DNA of 64,000 bases from Sipunculus nudus (taxonomy: Eukaryota > Annelida > Sipuncula > Golfingiida > Sipunculidae), in the NCBI GenBank assembly GCA_026874595.1, contig CM049318.1, forward strand, positions 2,109,741 to 2,173,740, written 5' to 3'. Made by a program: the position numbers and the translations under genes. How positions within the stretch are numbered: the first letter of the stretch is position 1; every line of letters begins with the position of its first letter. The notes beneath the pieces are model-generated. The model made no database searches, was not told where the DNA came from, and saw only the letters and a program-made list of their open reading frames with translations. Of the stretch, positions 50,076 to 62,376 are shown piece after piece.

Positions 50076-50503
50076 CTGTGATTGCCTTTTTGTTCGCGAG
50101 GGTGTTAATTTCGCGATATTCGCGAATGGGAAATGATCGCGAAAATGAAACCCTCGGGAATAATTGGCCAATTGAGTATGTCCTTCTTATTAGTGTGTGT
50201 AGCCAATACTTGTATTGAAATAGGTTAGAACAATTAGAAATGTTATAATAAGTAACATCCGTGCAGGTATAGGGAAAAAGTTACCTTAAATTTGAACTAA
50301 ACGACCTGTGCTCTGTGTACGGGCCCATCGTTCTATGAGAAGAATATCACATGACTTATTCTCATTTTTTAATACACACAGGTGTGGCTTTACCAAAGAT
50401 TTGATACAGGTTCTGGTGAGATCGTGAAAATGAACCCCTCACGGAACATTAAAAATGGAGAAATCGCGAAATTTCAGCCTCGCGAATATGAAGCCAACCA
50501 CAG
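50076..50503. mobile_element. 428-bp TTCGCGA-type TA-target element, in copy A only
   Basis: Left end CTGTGATTGCC..TTCGCGAGGGTG..AATTTCGCGAT; the right end reads in reverse complement CTGTGGTTGGC..TTCGCGAGGCTG..AATTTCGCGAT. A TA flanks each side. Copy B has the empty site at about 61575-61586. The inter-copy offset drops by 430, that is 428 plus a 2-bp duplication. There is no coding capacity. It is a non-autonomous Tc1/mariner-type element by its target duplication. Confidence 0.94.
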
Positions 50504-50749
50504 TATATGCTGTGAAAATTAAATCAACAATGCACTGAATGACCTACAGTCACCAAAGTGGACTGCTTGACAATGTAAGGGAAAACAACAAGAGCCTCCA
50601 AAAAAATTCAATAACTAGCCTAATTTTGCAGCTTTTATTTTTCAAATTTCAGATTTAAACAGATTAAGCCCTTATGTGTACATGCTGGGAAAATTAAATC
50701 CACAGTACTTACAGAAAAAAAAATGTGCCGTAGCCAAAGTTGGGCAAAA

Positions 50750-51310
50750 TTTTAGGTACCAATTTTATATTTTTGCCAATATTTAAAAAAAATTTAACAT
50801 ATTTTGATCTAATTTTTGGTATACAATTAAATTTTGATTAATTAAAGTTGTATTACTGAAATAAAGTCCCTACCTTTAACACTTTTGGTCTTAAATGATC
50901 AAATATCTTTCCTGATTTTTTACAAAGTCCATTATATTTGGGCCCATAACTTTTTTAAATTAAATAATACTGACTTAATTTCTGGCAGGTACATAGGAAC
51001 TATATAGAGGAATATTTATGGTAAATATGAAGAAAACCAGATGAGTGGTTTTGATTTAGGGGGTCCTGAAGTGTGAAACTAGATTTCTAATAAAAAATTG
51101 AGGTTTTTCCTTAATATCTTGAAGGAACAAAGTCGCAAAGACCCAATTTTCGGCATGGCAGGATATTTTGGGGACATCTAATTGTATGCCGAATTTCAGA
51201 TTCGTAGGTCCAATGGTGTCGAAACGTCCCAGTCTTACGGACGGACGGACGGACGACGGACAATGGACCACGACTATAGCTCAGATGACTTATAGTCAGC
51301 TGAGCTAAAA
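50750..51310 (-). repeat. Dispersed repeat with TTTTAGCTCAGCTGAC head and CCGTCCGTCCGTCC tract, copy A
   Basis: On the minus strand it starts TTTTAGCTCAGCTGACTATA, followed by TCCGTCGTCCGTCCGTCCG, ATTCGGCATACAATTAG and TTGGGTCTTTGCGAC. I recall this head as one of the commonest repeats in bivalve genomes. Copy B carries it to 62376 with a shorter ACGG tract. The left boundary is approximate. Confidence 0.6.
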
Positions 51311-52663
51311 ACGTTATTCCACTATAAACTTTGCCGATATAAGTCCCCTCGCCACCAAAGTCTCTCCGCAGATGCTTGACACCTTAACTCTCACCCTAAC
51401 GCTGTCCTCGGAGCACCTTCGTCATTAAATCATGTGCCCTTATCGATCCCTCACCGGTTAATTTATCCCAGTGTCTCACAAATGCTACTATTTTGCATAC
51501 ACACTAAAACTCAGATGTCACAGGTCGCACATCGGAAGTATGTGTAAACCGCCAGTTATGACAAAGATGGAGGTATTGCAGGTTGTGCCATGTCCACAAT
51601 ACATCAGCTCTTAAGGTAGCAATTGCCATAAATCCCTGTAGCTAAATTCAATCCAAAACTTGTTTTTAATTCATTATAGATCCCATACATTATTTTAGAC
51701 CTGGTACAGTGTTCTATCTGATAGCATACATATTTCTAAACTTTTCATTAATTCAACATGATTTTGTAACATTTAAAAAAATTTCAGATAGAACACAGCA
51801 CCAGATAAAAATAATGTACACTGGTTTTAGATATAAGCATTTTCCTAGCGATACTACCTTAACATATACTCGTTTAGTCATAATATTTATTGAAAGGTTA
51901 ACTAGATATTAATGTTACAATGTCATAATCTGTCATGCTGTGCTGTAAAAAATCAAAGAAACTATACAATCAATTAAAACATGACATTCATAAGTTATAA
52001 TGATCTGTTAATCCATTACAAAAATATGCCATCAATGTCTACTGCTCTATATATACATTTGTGCAGTCTAGTACTTATATCAGTGTTTTGTACAGAAATT
52101 TCTAACTGTACCTCATGTTCATTACTTTGGCAATCAGTGGAACATTTCTTATCATAACATTACCAATTCTTCATTATAACTTTACCTAATATGCATTTCA
52201 TCACATGAATGCAAATATATTTTATCAAATCTGATACATTATTTTATTCAAATAATTTTTAATTAAAAGAAAAAAATATTTTTAACATATGTACATATAT
52301 GAATTGTGCAAGTGCCACTGGTTTAACAAATGAAGATCTATAATTGCACCACCCATTTTTTAGACATAAAATAACTGAATAAAGTACAATTAAGTAAATT
52401 ATAAGCTACAGCAGTGCATAAAACACTGTAGATGATGAAACCATACATACAAAACAGCAACAGACCCCTGGGGTCTATATTTTATTCTGTGCCACATAAC
52501 CCTGTGTGTAATGGATGATGAAAATGAAATAAAACAGTGAAACTGACTGCAAATGCTATCCCAGCTGAAATCCAATACAAGTAGCACCGTCTCTAGTTAG
52601 CTTATCTCTAGTTATCTCTAGATCTCTAGTTGCGGCAATTCCTGAGATTTTTTGTAGCAAATA
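51311..52663. other. Duplicated non-coding DNA, copy A
   Basis: AT-rich with no recognisable exon. It is matched by about 62377-63739 in copy B, where a short insertion (CTCATGGGAG region near 62551) is one of the few differences. Confidence 0.5.
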
Positions 52664-52838
52664 CAGTTGAACCTGTCTGAGAGACCACCTGTCAAATTAG
52701 ACCACCTGCCTATTAAGACCACCCTTTAGTGTACTGAAAACATTCACACTGGTTATTACCTTTTACCTTTATGACCTTTTAGACCATCTGTGAATTAAGA
52801 CCAGTCCCCTTGGTGGTCTTATAACACAGGTTTCACTG
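52664..52838. mobile_element. 175-bp MITE with CAGTTGAACCTG/CAGGTTTCACTG ends, copy A
   Basis: Terminal inverted repeats CAGTTGAACCTG and CAGGTTTCACTG are flanked by TA at 52662-52663 and 52839-52840. The interior has repeated AGACCACCTG words. It is present in copy B at 63740-63907, so it preceded the duplication. The end sequence resembles pogo/Tigger-type elements (inference). Confidence 0.82.
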
Positions 52839-52936
52839 TATTACATTTTGTGAAATTGTAAAATTTTGTGATCCGCAAAAAGATAAAAATTCTGTTACGT
52901 TAAGAATTTTTCACTCATTTTATATTTAATTTCTCT

Positions 52937-54743
52937 AAGTAACTGTTTATAATGATATAAAAGCTAAAATTAAGCTTCCCTGATTTACCAAAGAAAAATC
53001 AGAAAAGATCATGCTTGCAAAAAGGTACCAACTCCAAAAGCTCATTTTTGAATATTGATCACATTTTGTACAAGTTTGCAACATTTGGTAATCATAGCTG
53101 TAATTTTTTTTTTTTTCATATTTGGTAAAAAATGGTGGATAGTGTACAGAGTATACTGAAAATGAAACCTGTCAGATGGTTTTAACCTGAATGTCAACTA
53201 ATGTAACAAAATCTAAGGAAAACAGACAAACGGTACTTCAATCATGTTTAGTAGTTTTCTGTAGTACCATAACTGTTTATCACTTCCCCCTGGTGCTCAT
53301 CGGTAAAACAAATCTTTTTTTTCTGTTTATTTTATTATGTCCATGGTATTTCTGTTCATGATAGTTTCCTATTGTCCCTGGTCTTTACAATTCATCCATA
53401 TCATAACCAAATTATACAGATACATTATTTAGTATTAAATTTTAGCTCTTACAGTAGACCCTTGATTATCTTAACAGCCTGAGAGCTAAATAGTTCTAAA
53501 AATTAAGTTTACAGAAATATAAACTAAATCATTTCAATAGGATACTGCCATTTATTTTTAGATACATTAATGCTTATATCAGCCAGTGGTACTAAAATCT
53601 CTGACACTTGAAACCTCACAATCTGCTTTTAGTATTAACCATTCTATCAACATAATCATTCACGACACATAAAAGATAAGTACCTGATAATAACAACACA
53701 TGACTTTAGAGTCATCGTTAACAAATGTTCAAGGGGTCCGACCTGTACTCCGCCCCTAAACATTAAAGTTCAGTAGGATGCAGCGATAAAAAAATTTAAA
53801 ATAATTTATCCTTGAAATATACTGAGAAATTTGAGGAAATAATCATTAACACTACAGATTTTCTGGTAAAGGTAATTCACTGAATTTTTCTCACTTGCCG
53901 CCACATTACTGATCAGAAGATACAACTGGTTACAAAATTTGAGCAATACTATTCATTTACTCAAATTTAATCTTAGCAGAAATGTCCTGAAACCCTAAGC
54001 CTTACCTCAAGTTAACTGTATGAACACAAAAAGGAAAGTAGACCATACCCCACTGAAGAACGTCTCTTACATAAGAACTCCACATTGGTCCTACTGGTCA
54101 AGCTTGTATTATTGGACTATGTCATGAATGAATGTATTATAACAGATCAACAAAGTTCAAGAAAGGGACCGAGTTTCCGTGGGATATAAATATGACGAAT
54201 TTCCTCACAATTTTATAACAAAACCCCGGATATGGTGCATATATCCTCTTGGGAATTGATGTATTAAATAGTAATCGAATGGAAACCTTGGTTTCTAAAA
54301 GGTAGCATTGAACTTGCACACATTTGATGTCGTAAAATAATTTAGTTCACGAAAGTCCTACTGGGTCATTACCTAATCACGTTTTTCCTTCTTCACTGGT
54401 ACAACGGAATAAATTCGAACCTGACCGACGTCGTTTACGCAAACATTATATATTTTATATATTTTATAAAATCTCATTTCAATCATCAGTGTTAAAGTGA
54501 TCATTATGCTGACAAAGTGATCCTCAGTAGCTGGCAGCTCCAACTAAAGATGCTGAAAAATAATTTGAACCAAAATTTGAGGCTCAACATTTGGGGGTCG
54601 TCTTATACACGGGGTCGTCTTATACACGCATTAATGCGATAAATGTCCTGTCACCCCTTAACCATTGAAAATATATATCTCAAATTAGAAAATAACCAAA
54701 AAGAATTTTACTGACCAAATTTCTCAATAAAGAAATTTGATCC
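52937..54743. other. Remainder of unit A before the glycosyltransferase exon
   Basis: AT-rich non-coding DNA whose copy B counterpart falls outside the window. The only recognisable piece is at about 54592-54637, where TCGTCTTATACAC occurs twice in tandem; I recall GGGTCGTCTTATAC as the end of a dispersed DNA transposon. The rest should include the 3' untranslated region of the minus-strand gene; no clear AATAAA was found close to the stop. Confidence 0.45.
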
Positions 54744-54962
54744 TCAACTTCCAAGAATTTTTTTAATATCTTTTATAGATTTTGATTTTTTCTTTGATTT
54801 TTCTGATTGCTTGCCAGCCTGATTTGGGGCAACATTGAGGTCTTGGTGGCCGCTTTCGATGCCGTATGGCCTCAAGTGGTACACGTAGTATTCCAAATTG
54901 TACATCTGATCTGGTCCCATGTAGTGGAAGGTAATGGGATAGTCACTCATACTGTCAGGACC
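54744..54962 (-). CDS. Terminal exon of a C1GALT1-like core 1 beta-1,3-galactosyltransferase
   Basis: Reading from the splice acceptor TTTATGTTTGCAG at 54963, the exon encodes 72 residues and ends in TGA at 54744-54746. Residues 9-34, with core TFHYMGPDQMYNLEYYVYHL then RPYG, match the conserved C-terminal part of C1GALT1 family enzymes, where the vertebrate protein has a (V)SFHY...MY.LEY..YHLRPYG pattern (recalled). The family transfers galactose from UDP-Gal to O-linked GalNAc in the Golgi lumen as type II membrane proteins. The catalytic DxD region would lie in upstream exons, at higher coordinates and not in this window. Oddities: the Cys-Cys pair normally just before the SD is replaced by Ser-Met (DSMSD), and the tail is lysine-rich (KSKKKSKSIKDIKK). 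It may be a divergent paralogue. The frame extends upstream past the acceptor into a minisatellite, which I treat as intron. Confidence 0.85.
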   Translation of the reverse strand, partial: GPDSMSDYPITFHYMGPDQMYNLEYYVYHLRPYGIESGHQDLNVAPNQAGKQSEKSKKKSKSIKDIKKILGS

Positions 54963-54980
54963 CTGCAAACATAAAAGCAT

Positions 54981-55200
54981 CAAGTTCAGCAGGCCTGTCA
55001 TAATACATAACATCACAAAATAACATGTATCAGCAGGCTTTTCATAATACATAACATCACAAGATAACATGTATCAGCAGGCTTTTCATAATACATAACA
55101 TCACAAGATAACATACATCAGCAGGCTTTTCATAATACATAACATCACAAGATAAAATGTATCAGCAGGCTTTTCATAATACATAATATCACAAGATAAC
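54981..55200. repeat. 44-bp minisatellite, five units, at the duplication boundary
   Basis: CAGCAGG recurs at 54987, 55031, 55075, 55119 and 55163, an exact 44-bp period. Each unit reads roughly CAGCAGGCTTTTCATAATAC then ATAACATCACAAGATAAC. It lies in the presumed intron just upstream of the glycosyltransferase exon. It ends exactly where the copy B sequence begins. Confidence 0.95.
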
Positions 55201-56647
55201 AATTTTTTAAACATGTGTCCTGTGACCTTGGACCTCGTGACCCCAAAATCAATTGGGGTCTTGCTTTTTCAGTGGGACATATATGTGAAGTTTGAAATCC
55301 ATACATCAATAAAAGCTGGAATTACCACCCTGAAACTAATTTTTTGACAAATGGCTCCTGTGGCCTTGACCTTTGACCTTGTGACCCTAAAATTGATATG
55401 GATCATCCACTATTGGTAGGTGAGCTACAAGTTCAAGATGGAAGATCTCGGATGAAAAGTCTGTCTTCAAATGCATCCACAATATCTTTAAAGATATTCT
55501 ATTACCTTGACCTTTGACCTCATGACCCTAGAACATATAGGGTGTTTACTTTAGTGGTGGGCAATACACAAATCACGTTTGAAATCCATATGGCTATCAA
55601 CACTGGAGATATTATGAAGAGATGTGTGATTTTCACCAAATATGGAAATATTAAAGGTAAAGGCCACTCTCATGATAAAGGTCATGACCCAATTTTAAAT
55701 AACCCTCGTCCCATCACCCATCTCTCTACATTTTATTATGATGAAATCGGTCCCATTAGTTTTTAACTTATGATTCTCACAGTACTGTCAAGTGGCAATT
55801 ATTGGGTATTAAAAGGCGTGAAAACAACAAAAAAAAAAGAATAAAAGGTGGCACCACCAGTTTCCGGCACATTACAAGGCTATCCAAGATCTTCGGTCAC
55901 CCTGAGTTTTGGACCAATCCATGCAAGCTTTCTTGAGATATTTATGAATTTGTCTTATTTTCAGCAAAAATTGACCTATTCAAGGTCAAGGTCACTCTCC
56001 TAGCGAAGGTCATGTCTACATTTTAAATAGGCTTCGTCCTCTTACCTATATCTATACACATGTAAAGTTTGATTAAGATCAGTGAAATATTTTCGAGTTA
56101 TCCCGCTCACAAGATTTTTCTACGGCGGCGGCGGCAGGACTGCCATGAAACCATATTATCTCGACTTTGTCTGGAGATACAATTAAAACTGTAAGCCGTA
56201 ACTGGTGCACCGGTGAATAGCTTTACATTCTGAGGAATCTTATAGAAGCCCAAGACAGGATAACAGTGCCATTGTCATCAAAGGGCTGTGACTTTTATGT
56301 ATTAAGGTATAGGGAGTATGGCCAGATATTGTTTTTCAAGTTTAATCAATTTTTTTATGTAATATCATGTTTAGCCATTAGCGTGAGAAACCCATTTAGG
56401 AAGAACACGTGGTTCATTTGATGTAAATATCAAATGCGGTTTAACAATAAATATACGTTTTTTCTCACGTTAGGGTAGCGATTCAGAAACCTGTCGCGCG
56501 GCATTTACGTGGGAAATAATATTGTAGCTCTATAATATTGTTCGCCTTTATATAATGTATATATATAAATTCATTTAGTAATAATCAGATCAAAACCAAG
56601 CTAAAACCATGAAGGTAATATACCATCTCAGTGCTTAATTCATAATG

Positions 56648-56934
56648 GTCTGGTTTGCAAGGATAGCAGCAGAGGTTCTTAATCTCGAACAACAAAGAAT
56701 TTGACAAATATTATAGAAGCGTATCCGGCACCCTCCTCCCCCTTTTTTCAGCCATCGCAACCTTTTGAAAGGGTTTCAGACCAGTTTCTTCGGCATGGAT
56801 CCCCGCTTTTCCGGACCTTGGGACCTTTCTCTAGGTTTTTGTCATTAGTCCTCCTGGGTTCACTTCTGTGATATTTGTCAAAATAACTGTCGTTCGAGAT
56901 TAAAAACACATGCCGCTGTTCTTGCAAACCAGAC
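56648..56934. mobile_element. Fold-back element, copy B
   Basis: Counterpart of 45122-45421 with the same inverted repeats. It is shorter mainly because the internal C-run (CCTCCTCCCCC here) is reduced. Confidence 0.85.
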
Positions 56935-59900
56935 TGTATCACGGTCCTACCGACCATTAGATGAAAAATACCCTCAATATCTACAACACAAATGAGTGAA
57001 GGGTGTTGAAGGTCATGAAAACATTTATTTAGGTTTTTTTAGGTTTTATCAATAAATGTGTCTTACATTTCTACAAAATATGATAAAACACCAGGCTTAT
57101 AAATGAAAATTTTATTAAATACAAAGGTAACCAGCCTTAATATAACATGGTTGAGCATAAATTTAATAACTTTCAGTAAATCCTCTTAAACTAAACAAGA
57201 TCATTAATGTGGAATAAAACAATAGATTATATACCTGTTAAGTTGCTACCCCATGCTTGACATATTCACTGCAGAAAATATGTCAGGTTCCTTTGAGAAA
57301 AATAATTTAAGCTTTTTACTACAGATTCTCTACAAAGAATAAACCTAACTCTAGAAACGAACATATACGTACAACATAACTATCTTGGAGTGCAATTCTC
57401 AAGCAATGACCATGTAGCTTCATATATACCTATTAACAACTAACAAACCATCTTTTACCAGAAACTGCTCGCAAAGTCAGCTTTTGCCTTACACAGCCAC
57501 CAGGGCACAGGACAAATAAGGTTTGGGGTGTTGCAGGTTTGAACCATACCATGCAGACACACCAATGTGACTGCTCCAGGACTGTTCAAAATTAAGTGTT
57601 ATCTCATAGTATCCTTTATAATACTATACACGTAGCTCCACTGTGGCTTAACATACTGCTACAGGCAGGATAATAAATGACACTTGGTCCTCAAAGCTCA
57701 GCTGAATATGTTGTATGGCAATACATTCATTCATACATTCAATCTTATCCTGTCTCTGAGTAAAATGATCTTATAAACAATCCTGAATGCTTTTTACATC
57801 ATCAAAACACTAAAAATTACATACATTCTGATATCTACTCTTGGTGTCAAATATTGCTTAAACGTATTTACAACGAAAACAAGCTCCTGATTAAAATAAC
57901 TGATACCTGCAATATGTTGATGCACTCTTCAATACGTTTTCTGGAAACATGGAACAAAAACATATACACAGCAAACTACTTGTCTTATATATCACATTTT
58001 ACATACAGAGAGACTTATTTATAACAAGATATGAATACTGATTTGTATATAAGGTGTAACGACCCGTCTCCTGTCCAGACATTTAGCCTGGTGTAAGAGA
58101 AAAGGAGATGTGCGATCAACTGAGCACCTGTGGTTAGCTTTGAACCTCGGTTCCTGTTTTAACAGTTAGGTGTGATTTGACTTTTTAACAAATCCGGTGT
58201 TTTAGGTAGCAATTGTTCCTATATAATGTTTTTGGCGTATGGAGTGATAATGAAGGAATCCAGAGACCCTGAACCTAGACCCACGTCAGCACAATATATT
58301 AAGCATACGTTATGCCACCATGAGCCAAAACAGGAAGTACTTAAAGAAAATATGTTCCATATTAGCTGGAGATCATATATTAAGGTGTATTACTTGTTGG
58401 TGGCATTTTCTATTGAATGATTATCGATTTTACCACACAATGAGAATGGTATGGCTCTATTAGTCTCATGGTACCCACCAGGCCCCTGAAGACTTACAAA
58501 AGTTTAAACGGATCACTTAATATGACAAAATCATAGGAGTTTATAGGACTTTTAATATGGAGGGGAAACACAGAAGAATTAAGATCAGGGTCGACCAATA
58601 ATTCGAGCCCATTTCGTTGAAACCCAAGTCCAGCATACCAAACTCCACTTAAATAAAGCAACTTTCAATGGCGAGATAGTAAGGTCCGCTGTTATATGTA
58701 CCCGATAACACTCCCCATCTTGATAGCGTTCTGACTTAAGAATGAGGTAACTTAATTATCACAATTTGGTGAACTGTGTGGCAATAATTATAACTCAGAC
58801 AATCAGGGTTTTGAACCCATTTTGGTTCAATGCTTTGACCTATATATCCGCCCTAAAACCAGAAACATACTGAGCGATGGGAGCATATTAAATTCAGCTA
58901 GTTTTGTCTGAGGTGACAAAACTAGGCCTCCACCAAACTGTATCCAGTTGATATATAGTCCGCTTCTGTGCTGCAGTACAGACAAACTGTCACTAACAAG
59001 TTACATACTTGCTCAATGTGTACATGTTGAACTGTGTACTGCCCTGTCATTTCAAATTCATTATGAATACAAAAAGATTTGCAACCCTGAAGAGATAATA
59101 TTGATATTATTAATACTATGCTCAAATCATGTAAAAGTATAGCATCAATAAGGAAACTGACATAGTATGTCATGTAAATGCTAAATATACTGGTTACGTC
59201 TACCTTTGGTAGGGTTTACATTTTCATAAATGAAACATGCTTGTTTCAAACACCAGACGTGTACAGGATGAAAACACATTTTAGGTGTCAGAATCTGATT
59301 AAGCAGTCTACCCTGGATCCAGTATGTTTACATAGAAATATTTTTTTTCAATTTATTCATTGTCTTGAGCATTTACAGTACATGTACAGTATACAGAAGA
59401 AGTGGGATCGATGAAAGTATAGATTTGAAACGACACAATGCATGTCACAGTGACACATGAAAAGTAGGTTATGCTGCATCTAGAATTATCAGATATCAGT
59501 TTTTATATCAAGATAATTGATATAAGAATTATGGCGATATATTGTGATATCATAATATAAGTATCATGCATAGGAACTGCAGCTTTGTCATCACGTCACA
59601 ACTGTCAGTACTTAATGCCACATTTCTATAAGCTATGAAATTCAAAGTTTTTGTAGAAACTCGATTCTGTCAGTTTCGCATACACCGTCATTTATGTTGA
59701 ACATACCAATACCAACATAATTTTAATAATACAGTGATAACCTTTGAATAGAATTTCATATAATTCATTAAAATAAAAGTTACTGTTGAAAATAAACAAT
59801 TTTCTGAAAACAGAAATACCCTGGTGATGCCAGTTTCTGTAGATGATAATCCTGAAAGGACACATTTATGTAACGTATGGCAATGATAATACAAACGCAG

Positions 59901-59990
59901 CTGTCAAATAGCATGATAATTCCAGACATCGGTTACCATCCAAACATTGGACTGACAGGACAAAATACAACTCTGAGAGTAACAAGAACA

Positions 59991-60232
59991 TACTAAATAG
60001 AGCGCACACCTCCACCCAGGCAATACGTTCAGATCAATCCCACTGGATCTGTCTCTTTATCCACTTTTGCACAAAATTTATTGGGACCTTCCCCAGTTCT
60101 TGTATTATCCCTCTCCAAATTTTCATGCCAGTCAGCTCAGTCGTGTTTGTGTAATACTACAACTGGTCAAACAGACCAACAAACAAGTACTGACACAGGT
60201 GAGTTCATACCCTCCTTGGGGGAGGTAATCCT
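59991..60232. mobile_element. Short dispersed AGAGCGCACACCTCCACC element, copy B
   Basis: Counterpart of 48509-48748 with a handful of substitutions. Confidence 0.55.
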
Positions 60233-61360
60233 ACTATAACCTGAGTGAATGGCAATGACCTAAACAAGAAACCCATGGGTGACGGCGCTCAGCTGAAGTT
60301 TGAAATTTTTGCAAATGCAAAATATGCAAAATATTCTATTGTAATGTTTTTCATTTATATAAGAATATGAGAAGCTAAGAGGAAAGGGGCCCCTCCACTT
60401 GATTATAGTAAAGTTCTAAATATATGATTGCAAACTAATACCCTGACAAGACTGTCATGAAGAAAAACAGTAAAAGTTTTGGGATACTGTGATGCACATG
60501 AAAATATACAGATGGACAGGCAAGTGGACAGAATGGACTAATACCTTTATTTCACTTTCAAGGGAATAATGCATTTAAGTTTATATACAAGCCTATTTTT
60601 TTTAGCATATCCACTTTTTCCATTAAAAGTTTTTATCTGAATCATTTTTTTTTATTTACAAGTTTTATAATTTTTAATTAAAAAAAAAAACCCTGAAAAT
60701 ATACGTTAAAATGTTAGAATTGTTGCAAAAGTTGCAATCATTATATATCAAGAGTAAAAAAACTGAAAATATAAGTTAAAATATTATAATTGTTGCAAAA
60801 GTTGCAACCATTATATATCCAGAGTGTAGCTCATATTGGGTCAAATTATGCATACAAATATATTTTATTAATTTTAAATCACAAATGTTTAAAACTGAAT
60901 TTAAAAGAAAATAATGCCACAACATGGCATCTACAAGATAATTCCTTGAATCACTATTAAAAAGTTTTGCACATGGTACATGCTTAATGTTATTCACTGA
61001 AATAAAATAAAAGATTCAGTAAATTTGATAAAATAAAACATCTTTTCAAATACAGTATACACACTATATTGGTTAAATGAGGGACAAACAATATCATTGT
61101 GCTAATTACTATCTCAGCTTCAATTTATTACTGGAATTTCACACCTGGTAACGTTTTTACTCTTCTGAAGTAGGAAATTACTTATCTGATGAACATCCAC
61201 ACTTTCATAGCAAAACACCACTTGGTGGACACAATTAAATATGCACTTTAATCATTGTAACCCTGGTGGTACAATACAAAATCTGAATTGAAGCATAGCC
61301 TAGAATAAGAATGATTCAAATACAGAAAATAATAACATTCATCCAGTTTATGCACCATCG

Positions 61361-61379
61361 GGGGGGGGGGGGGGGGGGG
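61361..61379. repeat. Poly-G run, copy B
   Basis: About 19 G where copy A has 16, followed by A instead of a direct TGCAG join. The homopolymer has changed length since duplication or is mis-sized in the assembly. Confidence 0.85.
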
Positions 61380-61819
61380 AGTGCAGTGCAGAGGGGAAGC
61401 TTGCTGGTAGTGGCCAAGCTGAGCCAAGGCAAGTTGCCTGGGGTGGGTTACATAATGCAAGTGAAGGCTGTACTACTAGGTGGGCTAGATGTAAACAACA
61501 CTTGACATGGTGTATGAAAACTTGAATAAAAGCTACTCTTTTTTCAATCAATTTCTTTGAATTTCAGATTTTATAAATATATGCTGTGAAAATTATATCA
61601 ACAATGCACTGAATGACCTACAGTCACCAAAGTGGACTGCTTGACAATGTAAGGGAATACAACAAGAGCCTCCAAAAAAATTCAATAACTAGCCTAATTT
61701 TGCAGCTTTTATTTTCAAATTTCAGATTTTAACAGATTAAATCCTTATGTGTACATGCTGTGAAAATTAAATCCACAGTACTTACAGGAAAAAAAATGTG
61801 CCGTGGCCAAATTTGGGCA

Positions 61820-62376
61820 AAATTTTAGGTACCAATTTTATATTTTTGCCAATATTTAAAAAAAATTAATATATTTTGATCTAATTTTTGGTATACAATT
61901 AAATTTTGATTAATTAAAGTTGTATTACTGAAATAAAGTCCCTACCTTTAACACTTTTGGCCTTAAATGATCAAATATCTTTCCTGATTTTTTTACAAAG
62001 TCCATTATGTTTGGGCCCATAACTTTTTTAAATTAAATAATACTGACTTAATTTCTGGCATGTACATAGGAACTATATAGAGGAATATTTATGGTAAATA
62101 TGAAGAAAACCAGATGAGTAGTTTTGATTTAGGCAGTCCTGAAGTGTGAAACTAGATTTCTAATAAAAAATTGAGGTTTTTCCTTAATATCTCGAAGGAA
62201 CAAAGTCGCAAAGACCCAATTTTCGGCATGGCAGGATATTTTGGGGACATCTAATTGTATGCCGAATTTCAGATTCGTAGGTCCAATGGTGTCGAAACGT
62301 GCCAGTCTAACGGACGGACGACGGACAACGGACCACGACTATAGCTCAGATGACTTATAGTCAGCTGAGCTAAAAA
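61820..62376 (-). repeat. Dispersed TTTTAGCTCAGCTGAC repeat, copy B
   Basis: Counterpart of 50750-51310. The ACGG tract is shorter here, and GTCCGTTGTCCGTCGTCCG replaces the longer run on the minus strand. Confidence 0.6.

Larger units (their letters stand above)
42310..52936 (+). repeat. Segmental duplication, copy A (part also visible in copy B)
   Basis: From about 42310 the sequence matches 55200 onward, in the same orientation, to the window end (64000 pairs with about 52936). The offset is 12883 near 42391, 12869 at 43685, 11528 at 45043, 11504 at 50071, 11074 at 50507 and 11064 at the end. The two large steps are transposon insertions in copy A. Most 60-base stretches differ at only a few positions. 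Unit A presumably continues to 55199, where copy B starts. Confidence 0.96.
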
